Positions 1 through 5,645 of a stretch of DNA of 6,097 bases are shown in pieces. Source of the DNA: Acidobacteriota bacterium (GTDB taxonomy: Bacteria; Acidobacteriota; Polarisedimenticolia; J045); contig CP070706.1 in the NCBI GenBank assembly GCA_020350085.1, positions 2,569,292 through 2,575,388 of the forward strand, written 5' to 3'. The notes beneath the pieces were generated by a model. The model made no database searches. It had not been told where the DNA came from and saw only the letters and a program-made list of their open reading frames with translations. The stretch's first letter is position 1. The number at the start of each line of letters is the position of its first letter. The translations under genes and the position numbers were made by a program.

Positions 1-1229
1 CGGATCATCTCTGCCAGGTTCTTACTGTGGCTGGAGAACGTGGACAGACCGCCTTCGATCGATTGCTGATCACCGATGTCCGCGAGCACCATGGCGAAAC
101 GCGGCATCTGCGCCTCGTCGGCCGGCACGGGCAGCCCTGCGTGAGCCATCAGCGTCAGCAGGCCCATCGTCTTGAGGGCCACCGTCTTGCCGCCGGCGTT
201 CGGCCCCGAGACGACGAGCACGTTGAGATCCCGAGCCAGATCGACATCGAGCGGCACGACCGAGGCTTCGCTGCCGGCCAGCATCCGCTCGAGCACGGGA
301 TGCCGTGCGCGCCGCATGCGTATTCCCCCGCCGCAGACGAGCTGCGGTCGGCACGCGTCGTGGATGTCCGCCCAGAGCGCGATCGCCTCGAGCAGGTCCA
401 GCTCGCCGAGCACTCTCGAGGTCTGCTCCAGGTCTTCGCGATGCACGCGAAGCAGTGCCGTGTAACCGGCGAGGATCCGTTCGACCTCCTCCTGCTCCTC
501 TTCCTTGAGGCGCACGAGCTGGTTGTTGATGTCGACTGTCTCGAGGGGCTCGACGAAGAGCGTCTTCTCGGTGGCGCTTCGCGCATGAACGATCCCCGGG
601 AACCGCCGCGGGGTATCGACGCGAACCGGCAGCACGAAGCGGTTGTTTCGCAGCGTGATGAACTTGTCGCGCAGAACCGGCCCCGTCCACTCGGCCTCGA
701 GCAACCGCTCCAAAATTCGCGTCAATCGCTCCGAGAGGTGGCGGATCTCGCGCCGAATCCGGCCTAGCTCCGGCGAGGCGTGATCCTCGACGTGACCGGC
801 CGGCGTCACGTTGCCATCGATGGTCGCGAGAACGCCGTCCAGATCGGGAAATCGGGCCCACTCCGCTCCGAGGCGCGGGAAGCTGTCCGCGTCGAGCTTT
901 CTCAGCGTGTGAGACGTCTCGCGCGCCATCGACATCAACGCGACGGTTTCGTAGACCTCGCTGGCCGATAACACGCGCCCGTGAACGCGCAGCGCGGCCC
1001 ATATCGGCGCAGGATTCGGGATCGTCGTCAGCGGGAGCCGACCTTGCGCGCGCTCGAGCCGGCGCATCTCGTCGGCGCGGTCGTGGGCTTCGGCGAGCTG
1101 CTCAGCATCGCTCTCGGGCCTGAGAGCCGACACGAGCTCGTGGCCCATCGGAAGCCGAAGGTGGCCCGCGATCATCTCCAGGACCCGCGGCCACTCCAGC
1201 CGCTCGAGAACGTGCTCACCGACGATCAT
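1..1229 (-). CDS. mutS2: MutS2 family ATPase, N-terminal half (runs off the left edge)
   Basis: This is the first 409 residues of a MutS2-type protein; the rest lies beyond the window. Known MutS2 proteins are dimeric ABC-type ATPases, usually near 780 residues, with a C-terminal Smr nuclease domain. They suppress recombination or act in ribosome-collision rescue, and do not do classical mismatch repair. Seen here: an opening typical of the family (LERLEWPRVLEMIAGH), a charged helical lever region, the phrase LFVEPLETVDINNQLVRLKE at about residues 215-235, Walker A GPNAGGKT at 342-349, the Walker B region ADIGDQQSIE from about 383, and the STFSSH signature loop ending at H401. The frame is open throughout. 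The chosen ATG (1229-1227) has a strong ribosome binding site, AAGGAAAGGA, 8 nt upstream. The start lies inside the end of pgsA (14-nt overlap), so translational coupling is likely. The KOW-like and Smr parts cannot be assessed. Confidence 0.95.
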   Translation of the reverse strand, partial: MIVGEHVLERLEWPRVLEMIAGHLRLPMGHELVSALRPESDAEQLAEAHDRADEMRRLERAQGRLPLTTIPNPAPIWAALRVHGRVLSASEVYETVALMSMARETSHTLRKLDADSFPRLGAEWARFPDLDGVLATIDGNVTPAGHVEDHASPELGRIRREIRHLSERLTRILERLLEAEWTGPVLRDKFITLRNNRFVLPVRVDTPRRFPGIVHARSATEKTLFVEPLETVDINNQLVRLKEEEQEEVERILAGYTALLRVHREDLEQTSRVLGELDLLEAIALWADIHDACRPQLVCGGGIRMRRARHPVLERMLAGSEASVVPLDVDLARDLNVLVVSGPNAGGKTVALKTMGLLTLMAHAGLPVPADEAQMPRFAMVLADIGDQQSIEGGLSTFSSHSKNLAEMI

Positions 1230-1878
1230 CCGACCGATCCTTTCCTTGTGGCCGCCGCAGGGGCTGCCTTTCTTCCCGATCGAGCTCCGCCAGCCTTCTC
1301 CGCGCGATCAGCAAGTACTGCACCCCCGAGCTGATGACGAGCGCGCCCGTGGACAGCGCGCCTACTTTCAGCAGTTCTCCGGGCAGCCCAACCCAGACAT
1401 TTCCCAACAGGAAGGCTCCGCCGGTGCCCATCTCGAAACCGGTCGTCCACTTGCCGAGCCTCGACGGCGGGTAGTCGGTCACGTGGTAGGTCAGATAGAT
1501 CCCTGCGGCTACGACCACGATGATCACGTCACGAGCCACCACCAGCAGGGCCAGCCAGGCCGGAACGTGCCACGTCAGCTCGAAGTCGGGAAACGGCCTC
1601 GGAGAGTCTGGCATGGCCATGATGACGTACGTCACCAGCATCATCAGCTTGTCCGCCGCGGGGTCCAAGAACCTCCCGAGAGCCGTCTGCTGACCCCAAC
1701 GGCGCGCCGCGATGCCATCGAGCCGGTCGGTGATCGCCGCAGCCACGAACAGCCCCAGTGCGAGCAGCCTCTCGCCAGTGAGCAGTGCGAGCGCCAGAGC
1801 CGGCACCGCTGCCAAGCGCAGCAGTGTGAGCTGATTGGCTACGGTGAGCTGCTTGAGGAAGATCTCCAACCCGCGCAT
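1216..1878 (-). CDS. pgsA: CDP-diacylglycerol--glycerol-3-phosphate 3-phosphatidyltransferase (PgsA-type)
   Basis: This is a 220-residue integral membrane enzyme of the CDP-alcohol phosphatidyltransferase family. PgsA members transfer a phosphatidyl group from CDP-diacylglycerol to glycerol-3-phosphate, the committed step to phosphatidylglycerol, in the cytoplasmic membrane. The full family signature D-x2-D-G-x2-A-R-x8-G-x3-D-x3-D is present: D51, D54, G55, A58-R59, G68, D72 and D76, so the active site is intact. R116-D117 and the GKWTT at 142-146 also resemble PgsA. Hydrophobic segments lie at about 15-50, 77-90, 106-130, 153-165 and 172-192, followed by a basic, hydrophilic tail. I chose the ATG at 1878-1876 because it gives the usual short N-terminus before the NQLTLLRL segment. 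The frame stays open to an ATG at 2001, but those 41 extra residues are low-complexity. An in-frame TTG lies three codons upstream of the chosen ATG. A different CDP-alcohol substrate is possible but less likely. Confidence 0.9.
   Translation of the reverse strand: MRGLEIFLKQLTVANQLTLLRLAAVPALALALLTGERLLALGLFVAAAITDRLDGIAARRWGQQTALGRFLDPAADKLMMLVTYVIMAMPDSPRPFPDFELTWHVPAWLALLVVARDVIIVVVAAGIYLTYHVTDYPPSRLGKWTTGFEMGTGGAFLLGNVWVGLPGELLKVGALSTGALVISSGVQYLLIARRRLAELDREERQPLRRPQGKDRSDDRR
1238..1247 (-). promoter_or_regulatory. Ribosome binding site of mutS2
   Basis: The minus strand reads AAGGAAAGGA, two overlapping purine-rich Shine-Dalgarno matches, 8 nt before the mutS2 ATG. It lies inside the pgsA coding region and decides the mutS2 start. 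Confidence 0.7.
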
Positions 1879-1886
1879 CGACCGCA

Positions 1887-1892
1887 ATTGTA
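1887..1892 (-). promoter_or_regulatory. Possible -10 box of pgsA (TACAAT)
   Basis: The minus strand carries TACAAT, five of six matches to the sigma-70 -10 consensus, exactly 8 nt before the pgsA ATG. I see no good -35 element at 16-18 nt spacing and no clear Shine-Dalgarno between the box and the ATG. If real, transcription would start almost at the start codon. This is a sequence match only. Confidence 0.3.
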
Positions 1893-2141
1893 CGAGAGGC
1901 GAGCCTGAAATGGCGCTCGAGGCCCCCGGAGAGCCACCGCCGCGTGGCTGCTGGATCCGCGCGGGTCCCGCTCCGCATGCCGGGCGGTTGGCCTGCACCA
2001 CGCGGCAAACCTAGATTTGACCCGGCCGGAGTCCTGCGAGCCGCGGCGCGGCCGATCGCGGTCGGTCCGCGAGGACCCGCCGCAGCGGCTCTCGGACGCC
2101 GGTCCTCGATCCGGCAGCCTGTTGAGCAGCCCGGTATACAG

Positions 2142-2155
2142 CCGCTCGAGAGCGG
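2142..2155 (+). repeat. Small inverted repeat in the pilT leader
   Basis: CCGCT-CGAG-AGCGG forms a perfect 5-bp stem with a 4-nt loop. It ends 7 nt before the pilT ribosome binding site and just after a TATACA. It could shape the leader RNA or be chance; short GC palindromes are common in this DNA. Confidence 0.3.
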
Positions 2156-2162
2156 TACAGGC

Positions 2163-2168
2163 GGAGGA
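2163..2168 (+). promoter_or_regulatory. Ribosome binding site of pilT
   Basis: GGAGGA lies 3-4 nt before a GTG codon. The spacing is short, but this is the only strong Shine-Dalgarno near the point where recognisable PilT sequence begins, so it decides the GTG start. Confidence 0.6.
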
Positions 2169-2171
2169 AGC

Positions 2172-3644
2172 GTGAGTCAACCGGAGGTTCGCGAACCGCT
2201 GACGACGCCGCGGCTCGACGAGCTGCTGCGATTCGTGGTCCGGCAGGAAGCCTCGGACCTGCACCTCAAGCCGACGCGCCCGCCCCTGGTGCGGGTGAAG
2301 GGTCGGCTGCTCCCGATTCGGGCGCCGGCGTTTCAGCCAGACGCGCTGACGCAGTTGCTGCTGTCGATCCTCAACGACATTCAGAGAAAGAAGCTCGAGC
2401 AGAGTTTATGTGTGGAGTTCGGACATTCCGTCAGCGGACTGTCGCGCTTCCGTGCGACGGTCTTTTACCAGCGCGGCACGCTCGGCGCGGTGTTTCGTCG
2501 CGTGCCGTTCAAGTTTCCGTCGCTCGCCGAATGGGGCCTGCCCGACGTGATCTCCGAGCTGGCCGATCTGAATCAAGGGCTGGTGCTGATCACGGGTCCG
2601 ACGGGCTCGGGCAAGTCCTCGACGCTGGCCGCGCTGATTCATCAAATCGTTCAGAAGCGTCTCGTGCATGTCGTTACGATCGAGGATCCGATCGAGTTCC
2701 TGTTGACCGACGGTGCCGGATTCATCACCCAGCGAGAGGTCGGAGCCGACACGCCGAGCTTCGGGGACGCGTTGCGCAATGCCCTGCGGCAAGACCCGGA
2801 CGTGATCATGGTCGGCGAGAATCGTGACCTCGAGACGATGACGACGACGCTCACGGCTGCCGAGACGGGACATCTCGTGCTCACCACGCTGCACACCAAC
2901 TCGGCAGCGCAGACGATCGACCGCATCATCGACATGTTTCCCGCCGAGCAGCAACGCCAGGTGCGCGAGCAGCTGGCCGAAGTCTTGCGTGCGGTCGTCA
3001 GCATGCAGCTCGTCGAGCGCGCCGACGGATCGAGCATGGTGGCTGCCGTCGAGATCCTGCGCGACTCGCCACGCGTGAGCAAGCTGGTCAAGGAGGGCAC
3101 AATCGGCGAGCTGCGCGAAGAGATGGAAAAGTCGGTCACTTATCACAAGATGCAGACGATGAATCAGTCGCTCGCGGCGCTGGTCATCGCCGAGACAGTC
3201 TCCACGGAAACCGCGCTCACGGTCTCGAACAATCCCGGCGAGCTCGATCTGATGCTGCGCAAGTTCTTCTATGCCGGCCGCAATCCGGACGGTTACGGAG
3301 AGGATGCAACCATGCCTTCCGACGCCGACTACTCGCGGATTCACAAGCTGATGGAAATCGAGCGACTCTACGACGAGTCGCAAGAAACGCACCGCCAGGC
3401 GATCGAGGACAAGGAAGCGCGCATTCGGGCGCTCGAGCAGGATCTGCGCCAGCGGATCGAGAGCGAGCAGGATAGAGAAGAACGCCTGCGGCAAAGCGAG
3501 CAGGAAAGGGAACGTGCCAGCCGTGCGCTGGAGTCTCAGCGCGCCGAGTACGAGACGAAGATCGAGCGCCTACAAGCGAGGATCCGCGAACTCACAGCCG
3601 AGCCGACCCCGCCGTCCCGCAGCGGCCTGTTTCGACGTTCTTGA
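2172..3644 (+). CDS. pilT: Type IV pilus retraction ATPase, PilT/PilU-like, with C-terminal coiled coil
   Basis: This 490-residue hexameric motor ATPase belongs to the secretion/pilus GspE-PilT superfamily. Family members hydrolyse ATP at the inner-membrane base of type IV pili to depolymerise pilin, giving twitching, DNA uptake or surface sensing. Seen: the N-terminal ASDLHLK motif at 27-33; a PAS-like N-domain ending near GTLGAVFRRVP; Walker A GPTGSGKS at 142-149 (K148); the Asp box TIEDPIEF with E171, D172 and E175; Walker B DPDVIMVGE with E216; and the His box from H234 to H241-T242. The core ends near residue 375. A spacer and a charged helical coiled coil at about 394-477 follow, then a Pro-rich, basic tip ending FRRS. 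Canonical PilT is about 345-380 residues, so about 110 residues are extra. Departures from the family are GENRD for GEMRD after Walker B and RVSKLVKE where PilT has AIRNLIRE. No other pilus gene is in the window. A PilU-like accessory motor is an alternative. Confidence 0.88.
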   Translation: MSQPEVREPLTTPRLDELLRFVVRQEASDLHLKPTRPPLVRVKGRLLPIRAPAFQPDALTQLLLSILNDIQRKKLEQSLCVEFGHSVSGLSRFRATVFYQRGTLGAVFRRVPFKFPSLAEWGLPDVISELADLNQGLVLITGPTGSGKSSTLAALIHQIVQKRLVHVVTIEDPIEFLLTDGAGFITQREVGADTPSFGDALRNALRQDPDVIMVGENRDLETMTTTLTAAETGHLVLTTLHTNSAAQTIDRIIDMFPAEQQRQVREQLAEVLRAVVSMQLVERADGSSMVAAVEILRDSPRVSKLVKEGTIGELREEMEKSVTYHKMQTMNQSLAALVIAETVSTETALTVSNNPGELDLMLRKFFYAGRNPDGYGEDATMPSDADYSRIHKLMEIERLYDESQETHRQAIEDKEARIRALEQDLRQRIESEQDREERLRQSEQERERASRALESQRAEYETKIERLQARIRELTAEPTPPSRSGLFRRS

Positions 3645-3675
3645 CGCGCGTCGTTCACCTCGTGATTGCCCATCA

Positions 3676-3706
3676 GCCGCACGGGGCGCGGGCTGGCCCG
3701 TGCGGC
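3676..3706. terminator. Candidate bidirectional terminator hairpin between pilT and hfq
   Basis: GCCGCACGGG (3676-3685) and CCCGTGCGGC (3697-3706) form a perfect 10-bp stem around an 11-nt loop. It sits between the stop codons of two convergent genes, 31 nt after pilT and 26 nt after hfq. Neither strand has a T-run after the stem, so it is not a textbook intrinsic terminator. It may act as a weak terminator, a block against convergent transcription, or a 3'-end stabiliser. Confidence 0.55.
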
Positions 3707-3732
3707 GTTCGACAGCAAACGCCTCGCCGCGG

Positions 3733-3942
3733 CTAATCGCGCGCCGGGCCGATGGTCGCGACGGCGTGCTTGAAGACGAGGTGGTCTGCGCCACCGTGCT
3801 CGAGCACGACGGTGAAGCGCTCGAATCCTTTGATCTTGCCGACCAAACGCTTGCCGGACACGAGCCACACGGCGACGGTCACCCGTTCGTTTCGCAAGCG
3901 AGTCAGCATTGCGACCTGAAGGTCTTGCTGGCTCTCCGTCAT
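3733..3942 (-). CDS. hfq: RNA chaperone Hfq, compact and divergent
   Basis: This 69-residue Sm-like protein would assemble as a hexameric ring that binds A-rich RNA on one face and U-rich small-RNA ends on the other. Seen: an N-terminal helix with LRNERV at 16-21, the Sm1 strand WLVSGKRLVGKIKGFERF at 26-43, and the Sm2 motif LVFKHAVATI at 55-64, which matches the Hfq YKHA signature. Against E. coli Hfq, conserved points include Q9 (Q8), F40 and F43 (F39, F42), R17 (R16), K58-H59 (K56-H57). Changed points are V10 for D9, N18 for the rim arginine R17, W26 for Y25, R42 for Q41 and F57 for Y55. The protein ends almost directly after the Sm fold, with no C-terminal tail. It starts 9 nt after the miaA stop, and I see no Shine-Dalgarno before its ATG. 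The stop is TAG. Confidence 0.9.
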   Translation of the reverse strand: MTESQQDLQVAMLTRLRNERVTVAVWLVSGKRLVGKIKGFERFTVVLEHGGADHLVFKHAVATIGPARD

Positions 3943-3950
3943 AGCGCGGC

Positions 3951-3956
3951 ATTATA
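3951..3956 (-). promoter_or_regulatory. Possible -10 box of hfq (TATAAT) at the end of miaA
   Basis: The minus strand carries a perfect TATAAT exactly 8 nt before the hfq ATG. It overlaps the last codon and stop of miaA (ATA TAA T). No convincing -35 lies at 16-18 nt spacing. A separate hfq promoter near the miaA end would resemble E. coli, where promoters within miaA drive hfq. The hexamer could also be a by-product of the Ile-stop codons. Confidence 0.4.
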
Positions 3957-4962
3957 TCTCGGTTCTCGAGCGTGGCCGGCGATCCATCCCGTACCAAGCG
4001 AGCGCGAGCTGCTCGACCCTGCCGACGAGGCCCGGCTGCTCCGCATCGAACCAGACGACATCCGGCTCTTTGCGGAACCAAGTCAGTTGGCGCTTGGCGT
4101 AGCGACGCGTATTGCGCCGGATCTCCACGACCAGGTCAGCCAGCCCGGCCGCGTCGGAGCCTCGCTCCAGCCAGCGCCGCGTTTCGCGATAGCCGAGCGC
4201 CTTGAAGACCTGCGCCGCGTGCGGGAGCCTTCTTTGCTCGACGAGCCTGCGGACCTCCTCGACGAGACCAAGCCGCATGAAGCTGTCCACCCTGCGGTCG
4301 ATGCGGGCGTAGAGTCTGTCGCGCGGCAGGTTGAGCCCGATTCGCAGCAGCGGGAAGCGGTCCGGTTCACGCCACGTGCGGTCCGCCAGCCCGGCGCGGC
4401 CCTCGAGCAATCGCACCTCGAGCGCCCTCACCAGTCGCTGCCGGTCCCGAGGGGTGATCCGTGCGGCGGAGGCGGGATCGAGACGCTGCAGGACGCGGTG
4501 GAGCAACTCGGTTCCGCGCCTTTCGGCCAGAGCCTCGAGCCGGCGCCGAGTCGCAGCGTCGCGAGGCGGCGCCGACGCGATTCCCTTGACCAGCCCGCGC
4601 AGGTAGAGCCCCGTTCCACCGACGATCACGGGCCAGAGACCGGCCCGCTGAGCGATTCGGAGCTGCTCCTCAGCGGCGCGCACCCAGCGGCCGAGATCCA
4701 CGCGCTGCTCAGGCTCCACCCAGTCGATCAGCGCCCAGGGATGGCGGCGTTGCTCGTCTCGCGGCTTGCCGGTCGCCGCTTCGACGTGGCGGAACACCTG
4801 AACAGCATCGCAGGAAATCAGGTGGCAGTCTCGGCGGTCGGCCAGCGCCAGCGCCAGCGCCGTTTTTCCCGTCGCCGTGGGTCCGACGATCGCGATGGAA
4901 GCGGGCAGTCCGCACTCGTCGCGCGCGCGCTGGCACGGGGCCCCCTGACTCTCGCGGCTCAT
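3952..4962 (-). CDS. miaA: tRNA dimethylallyltransferase MiaA
   Basis: This 336-residue enzyme transfers a dimethylallyl group to N6 of adenosine-37, next to the anticodon of tRNAs that read codons starting with U; MiaB often modifies the product further. Seen: the P-loop GPTATGKT at 27-34 (K33); the family segment LISCDAVQVF with the expected general-base aspartate at D52; VGGTGLYLRGL at 114-124; QRLVRALEV at 175-183; LPRDRLYARIDRRVD at 212-226; KALGYRE at 254-260; and the C-terminal NTRRYAKRQLTWFRK at 284-298. Length is normal to slightly long, from an N-terminal extension of about 20 residues. The ATG at 4962-4960 overlaps the stop of the upstream small ORF (TGATG), with GAGG 7 nt upstream. 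The frame stays open further upstream, but that stretch encodes the small membrane ORF in another frame. The segment after D52 departs from the usual D-S-x-Q-V-Y-R-x-M-D-I-G-T-A-K-P (A53, F57, E61, ATGKP). Confidence 0.95.
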   Translation of the reverse strand: MSRESQGAPCQRARDECGLPASIAIVGPTATGKTALALALADRRDCHLISCDAVQVFRHVEAATGKPRDEQRRHPWALIDWVEPEQRVDLGRWVRAAEEQLRIAQRAGLWPVIVGGTGLYLRGLVKGIASAPPRDAATRRRLEALAERRGTELLHRVLQRLDPASAARITPRDRQRLVRALEVRLLEGRAGLADRTWREPDRFPLLRIGLNLPRDRLYARIDRRVDSFMRLGLVEEVRRLVEQRRLPHAAQVFKALGYRETRRWLERGSDAAGLADLVVEIRRNTRRYAKRQLTWFRKEPDVVWFDAEQPGLVGRVEQLALAWYGMDRRPRSRTEI

Positions 4963-5141
4963 CAACCGACCTCGAGCAGCAAGCGCAGCGCGAGCCACAG
5001 CAGCGTCACTGTCGCGACCAGCACCAGACCGCGTTCCGCTTCGCGGGCAGCCCGCGAGGTTCGTGGGTCCCGCGCGTCGTGGTTCTGGCCGGAATCGTGG
5101 ACGCCACCGGGTCCGCGGGGACCACGAGAGGAACTCGACAC
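4962..5141 (-). CDS. Small single-pass membrane protein, function unknown
   Basis: This is a 59-codon ORF that I do not recognise. It starts at GTG (5141-5139), 9 nt after AGGAG on the minus strand and 3 nt after the SpoIID stop. Its TGA shares one base with the miaA ATG (TGATG). Residues 1-37 are hydrophilic, rich in Ser, Gly, Arg, Pro and Asp, and look disordered; a charged RAAREAERG stretch lies at 30-38. Residues 39-56 form a hydrophobic helix (LVLVATVTLLWLAL, one Arg at 53, then LLL), ending EVG. This resembles a small membrane-anchored protein with a basic cytoplasmic N-terminus by the positive-inside rule. The tight fit between two real genes, the ribosome binding site and the start-stop overlap argue it is translated. 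The role is unknown; position suggests co-expression with SpoIID and MiaA. It could still be a chance ORF in a 182-nt gap. Confidence 0.6.
   Translation of the reverse strand: MSSSSRGPRGPGGVHDSGQNHDARDPRTSRAAREAERGLVLVATVTLLWLALRLLLEVG
4970..4973 (-). promoter_or_regulatory. Ribosome binding site of miaA
   Basis: GAGG on the minus strand lies 7 nt before the miaA ATG and inside the end of the upstream small ORF. It supports the start at 4962 over longer upstream alternatives. Confidence 0.45.
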
Positions 5142-5144
5142 GGC

Positions 5145-5645
5145 TCAAGGCTCCTGCATACGCAGCATCTGCACGTCCGTGTAGTAGTGCTGCAAAATCT
5201 CGCGAAAGCTCGCCCCGCGGCCGGCCATGCCGAAAGCGCCGACTTGGCACAGCCCGACCCCGTGGCCCCATCCCCGTCCGTGGAAGAGCACCCGGCGGAT
5301 CAGACCGTTCGGCTCGTGTTGCGCGTCGATCGTGAACAGCGTCTCCGGCAGGTCGAGCGCACGACGCAAACGGAATCCCTCGATCACCGCCCGGCCTCCC
5401 GTCCCCGTCACCTCGAGTGCGGCCACCCGCCCCGAGACTCCCCGCCGGCCGACGCTCAGGCCCGTGAGGGCGCCGACGGGGCTCACGGCATCGAGGCTTC
5501 GCTGCAGCTCCGCGCGAGAGCGCGCGCGGACCCAGCGGAAGCGGGCGCTGGAGCGGTCGTCGGCGACGCCCCCTCGCTCGCGAACCGCCAGCAGTACGAG
5601 AGCGCCGTCCGGGCGGGCGACTAACTCGACCCGATCGCCGCTCAT
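5145..5645 (-). CDS. SpoIID/LytB-type protein, C-terminal part, after an in-frame TAG
   Basis: This 166-residue frame carries the C-terminal half of a SpoIID/LytB domain. The hallmark GRGWGHGVGLCQVGAFGM lies at 123-140, followed by GASFREILQHYYTDV. SpoIID proteins are lytic transglycosylases that cleave denuded peptidoglycan glycan strands. In B. subtilis they work in engulfment, but relatives occur widely in non-sporulating bacteria with envelope roles. The catalytic glutamate lies in the N-terminal part of the domain, which is not in this window. The ATG at 5645 follows directly after a TAG in the same frame, and the sequence before that TAG continues the same family architecture. This is therefore most likely the distal part of one gene, either broken, read through, or restarted at TAGATG. 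No good Shine-Dalgarno precedes the ATG. The stop is 3 nt before the next ORF. Confidence 0.8.
   Translation of the reverse strand: MSGDRVELVARPDGALVLLAVRERGGVADDRSSARFRWVRARSRAELQRSLDAVSPVGALTGLSVGRRGVSGRVAALEVTGTGGRAVIEGFRLRRALDLPETLFTIDAQHEPNGLIRRVLFHGRGWGHGVGLCQVGAFGMAGRGASFREILQHYYTDVQMLRMQEP
5151..5155 (-). promoter_or_regulatory. Ribosome binding site of the small membrane ORF
   Basis: AGGAG on the minus strand lies 9 nt before the GTG at 5141, inside the last codons of the SpoIID-type gene. It is the main support for translation of the 59-codon ORF. Confidence 0.45.

Larger units (their letters stand above)
1879..2171. other. Divergent intergenic region between pgsA and pilT
   Basis: This 293-nt stretch separates two divergent genes and should hold promoters for both. 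It contains the possible pgsA -10 box, a TATACA at 2135-2140 without a matching -35, a small hairpin at 2142-2155 and the pilT ribosome binding site. The pilT frame remains open upstream to about 1944, but its translation there is Arg/Pro/Gly/Ala-rich and does not look like protein, so I treat it as non-coding. No RNA gene was recognised. Confidence 0.6.

Noticed and set aside
70..1002. Long minus-strand frame within mutS2
   Set aside because: It is out of phase with the true mutS2 frame, which has Walker A, Walker B and STFSSH. The Arg/Ala-rich translation is a shadow.
1879..2001. Upstream in-frame extension of pgsA (41 codons)
   Set aside because: PgsA proteins normally begin shortly before the first membrane helix. 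The extension is Gly/Pro/Ser-rich and crosses the possible promoter.
2017..2045. TTGACC as a -35 box for pilT
   Set aside because: No -10-like hexamer lies at 15-19 nt spacing, so a promoter cannot be supported there.
1944..2171. Upstream in-frame extension of pilT (76 codons)
   Set aside because: The sequence is low-complexity Arg/Pro/Gly/Ala, lies before a good ribosome binding site with GTG, and is not expected in the PilT family.
2406..3494. Long minus-strand frame inside pilT
   Set aside because: It is a shadow of the pilT frame. The plus strand has all PilT motifs; this one has none and is rich in Leu, Arg and His in mirror of the coding strand.
4842..4862. Tandem GCCAGC units
   Set aside because: They encode the Ala-Leu repeats after the MiaA P-loop (ALALALAD), a normal feature of the helix, and not an independent repeat.
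3514..5184. Long open frame on the plus strand opposite miaA, hfq and the small ORF
   Set aside because: The translation is Arg/Pro/Ala/His-rich with no recognisable motif, and the other strand carries clear miaA and hfq. Long antisense frames are expected in GC-rich DNA.
387..5420. High frequency of the palindrome CTCGAG (about 18 copies by eye)
   Set aside because: Many copies, for example those checked in mutS2, fall in frame as the codon pair CTC-GAG (Leu-Glu), so preferred codons explain most of the excess. No regular spacing or intergenic clustering was seen.
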